DNA from: DAOUJI01 sp965224415
GTDB lineage: Bacteria > Chloroflexota > Dehalococcoidia > Lucifugimonadales > JAGWBF01
Reading direction: 5' to 3'
Length of the DNA: 64,000 nucleotides
NCBI GenBank assembly: GCA_965224415.1
Contig: CBDCZB010000004.1
Coordinates: 310,001-374,000, forward strand
The translations under genes and the position numbers were made by a program. The number at the start of each line of letters is the position of its first letter. The first letter of the stretch is position 1. Positions 63,131-64,000 of this stretch are shown piece by piece. The notes below the pieces were generated by a model that searched no databases, was not told where the DNA came from, and saw only the letters and a list, made by a program, of their open reading frames with translations.

Positions 63131-64000
63131 TCAGCCTCCCGGTTCCGGAAACACCTTACGATCTGGCGTTAGAGCCAAGGACGTTCCAGAGGACGGTTGG
63201 TATATCACCTCTTTCGCGGCCGCCTCAAGCTTGAATAGGGCCTCGTCGGTGGAGCGACTTCCTCTGAGGGTAATCTCTACCCGTGTTGCTCCCGCCTCCT
63301 GAAACCGCTCGATGAGTTTCCTGTCCGCAGGACGGCTGGTCAAGGAGATCTCAATCGAGCGTGGGTCCCTGCCGGCCTTGGCCGCCAACTCGTCGAGCCG
63401 ATCCCTGCATTCCCTCACCCTTTCGGGACCTATCCAGTTGGGCATCCAACCATCGCCCCATCGGGCGACACGGCGCAGAGTTTTTTCAGGATCGGTGCCC
63501 AGAGGGTCGGCTCCTCCCCCGTGGAAGATAGGAGGGTGAGGCTTCTGCACTGGCTTGGGGAAGGAACGGACGGGCGGGAAGTCGTAGTATTTGCCGTGGT
63601 ACTCGGCCTCGTCTTCGGCCCACAGCTCCTTCATGGCTTCTGTCGCCTCACGGGCCTGACTCCAGCGGTGGGGGAAGTCACCGCCCATGATGGTCAGCTC
63701 TTCCTCGAAGATACCCGCCCCTATCCCAAATATGAACCTGCCGCCTGACAGGAAGTCGAGGGTGGCAACCTCCTTGGCGGTGACGATGGGGTTCCGCACG
63801 GTTACAAGGCAGATGGCAGTCCCCATCTTCAACTTTGTGGTGGCCGCCGCTGCCATGGCCAAAGTCACAAAGGGGTCGGTCATGTGGGCCAGGGAGGGGT
63901 CATAGGTTCCGTTGGCCCTGCCGGGGTGTGGGGTGGTTGTCACCACTGGGATCATGGGATGCTCCGAAGCCCAAATAGACTCGAAGCCCAAATCTTCGCC
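63131..64000 (-). CDS. LLM-class oxidoreductase, C-terminal part (runs off right edge)
   Basis: At least 290 codons are open from the right edge. It has GFESIWASEHPMIPV, LKMGTAICLVTVRNPIVTAKEVATLDFLSGGRFIFGIGAGI and PVQKPHPPIFHGGGADP, typical of F420-dependent LLM enzymes. The N-terminal 20 or so residues lie outside. First gene of the minus-strand catabolic run. Confidence 0.88.
   Translation of the reverse strand, partial: GEDLGFESIWASEHPMIPVVTTTPHPGRANGTYDPSLAHMTDPFVTLAMAAAATTKLKMGTAICLVTVRNPIVTAKEVATLDFLSGGRFIFGIGAGIFEEELTIMGGDFPHRWSQAREATEAMKELWAEDEAEYHGKYYDFPPVRSFPKPVQKPHPPIFHGGGADPLGTDPEKTLRRVARWGDGWMPNWIGPERVRECRDRLDELAAKAGRDPRSIEISLTSRPADRKLIERFQEAGATRVEITLRGSRSTDEALFKLEAAAKEVIYQPSSGTSLALTPDRKVFPEPGG

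Noticed and set aside
1..64000. CRISPR arrays, tRNA or rRNA genes
   Set aside because: No regularly spaced repeats, cloverleaf patterns or rRNA-like stretches were seen by eye; a covariance scan would be decisive.

Overview
The window looks like a moderately high-GC bacterial chromosome, most likely Chloroflexota of the Dehalococcoidia/SAR202 type. This is inferred from gene content: several luciferase-like (LLM) flavin oxidoreductases, a cytoplasmic reductive-dehalogenase-like Fe-S protein, LhgO, LDH2-family and SMP-30-type enzymes, and thioredoxin lipoproteins. No rRNA or tRNA gene was found, so taxonomy is not proved.

Region 1 (1-34.2 kb) is conserved chromosome. It holds a truncated LLM enzyme, an MBL-fold hydrolase, an NHL-repeat protein, the RdhA-like protein, two thioredoxin-fold lipoproteins, an alkyl-DNA transferase, dnaE, polA, a coiled-coil protein-coaD-rsmD operon, a TPP-riboswitch-controlled thiG-thiE-thiS operon, a cysteine hydrolase, LDH2 dehydrogenase and lhgO, comF, two tandem alpha/beta hydrolases, a lone transposase-like HTH protein with its own promoter/operator, yebC-ruvC-ruvA-uvrB, an acetyltransferase, and coaE-MoxR ATPase-Nudix-VWA.

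Region 2 (about 34.3-58.6 kb) is an accessory, decaying island. It starts with hicB and a startless hicA relic. An IS630 element carries an IS21 element inside its transposase. Remnants of a DUF4276-DUF1156 methylase pair lie between that and an intact IS1182 element. A three-level nest follows: a degenerate IS3-like element contains an IS5-family element, which contains an IS630 element. Next is a minus-strand operon built on a type I restriction-modification frame: XRE controller, hsdM, DUF6978/DUF1828-like pair, hsdM-tail scar, membrane protein + TIR-like protein, hsdS with a 15-C tract, DUF433 + DUF5615-like pair, and hsdR broken by a frameshift and an amber codon. Nearly every junction is a short overlap, so these modules are probably co-transcribed. 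The island ends in relics of a serine recombinase, IS66 and an HpcH-type aldolase.

Region 3 (59-64 kb) returns to catabolic genes: a duplicated ferredoxin-like-barrel protein and a minus-strand run of LLM oxidoreductase, SMP-30-like protein, D-2-hydroxyacid dehydrogenase and another LLM oxidoreductase.

The strongest candidate for something undescribed is the hsd operon at 46.2-56.3 kb. A two-gene TIR-like + membrane-protein module, resembling Thoeris without a macro or SIR2 part, is translationally coupled to a possibly phase-variable hsdS. A second two-gene module is bracketed by a duplicated hsdM 3' end, which points to a recombination-driven cargo site.
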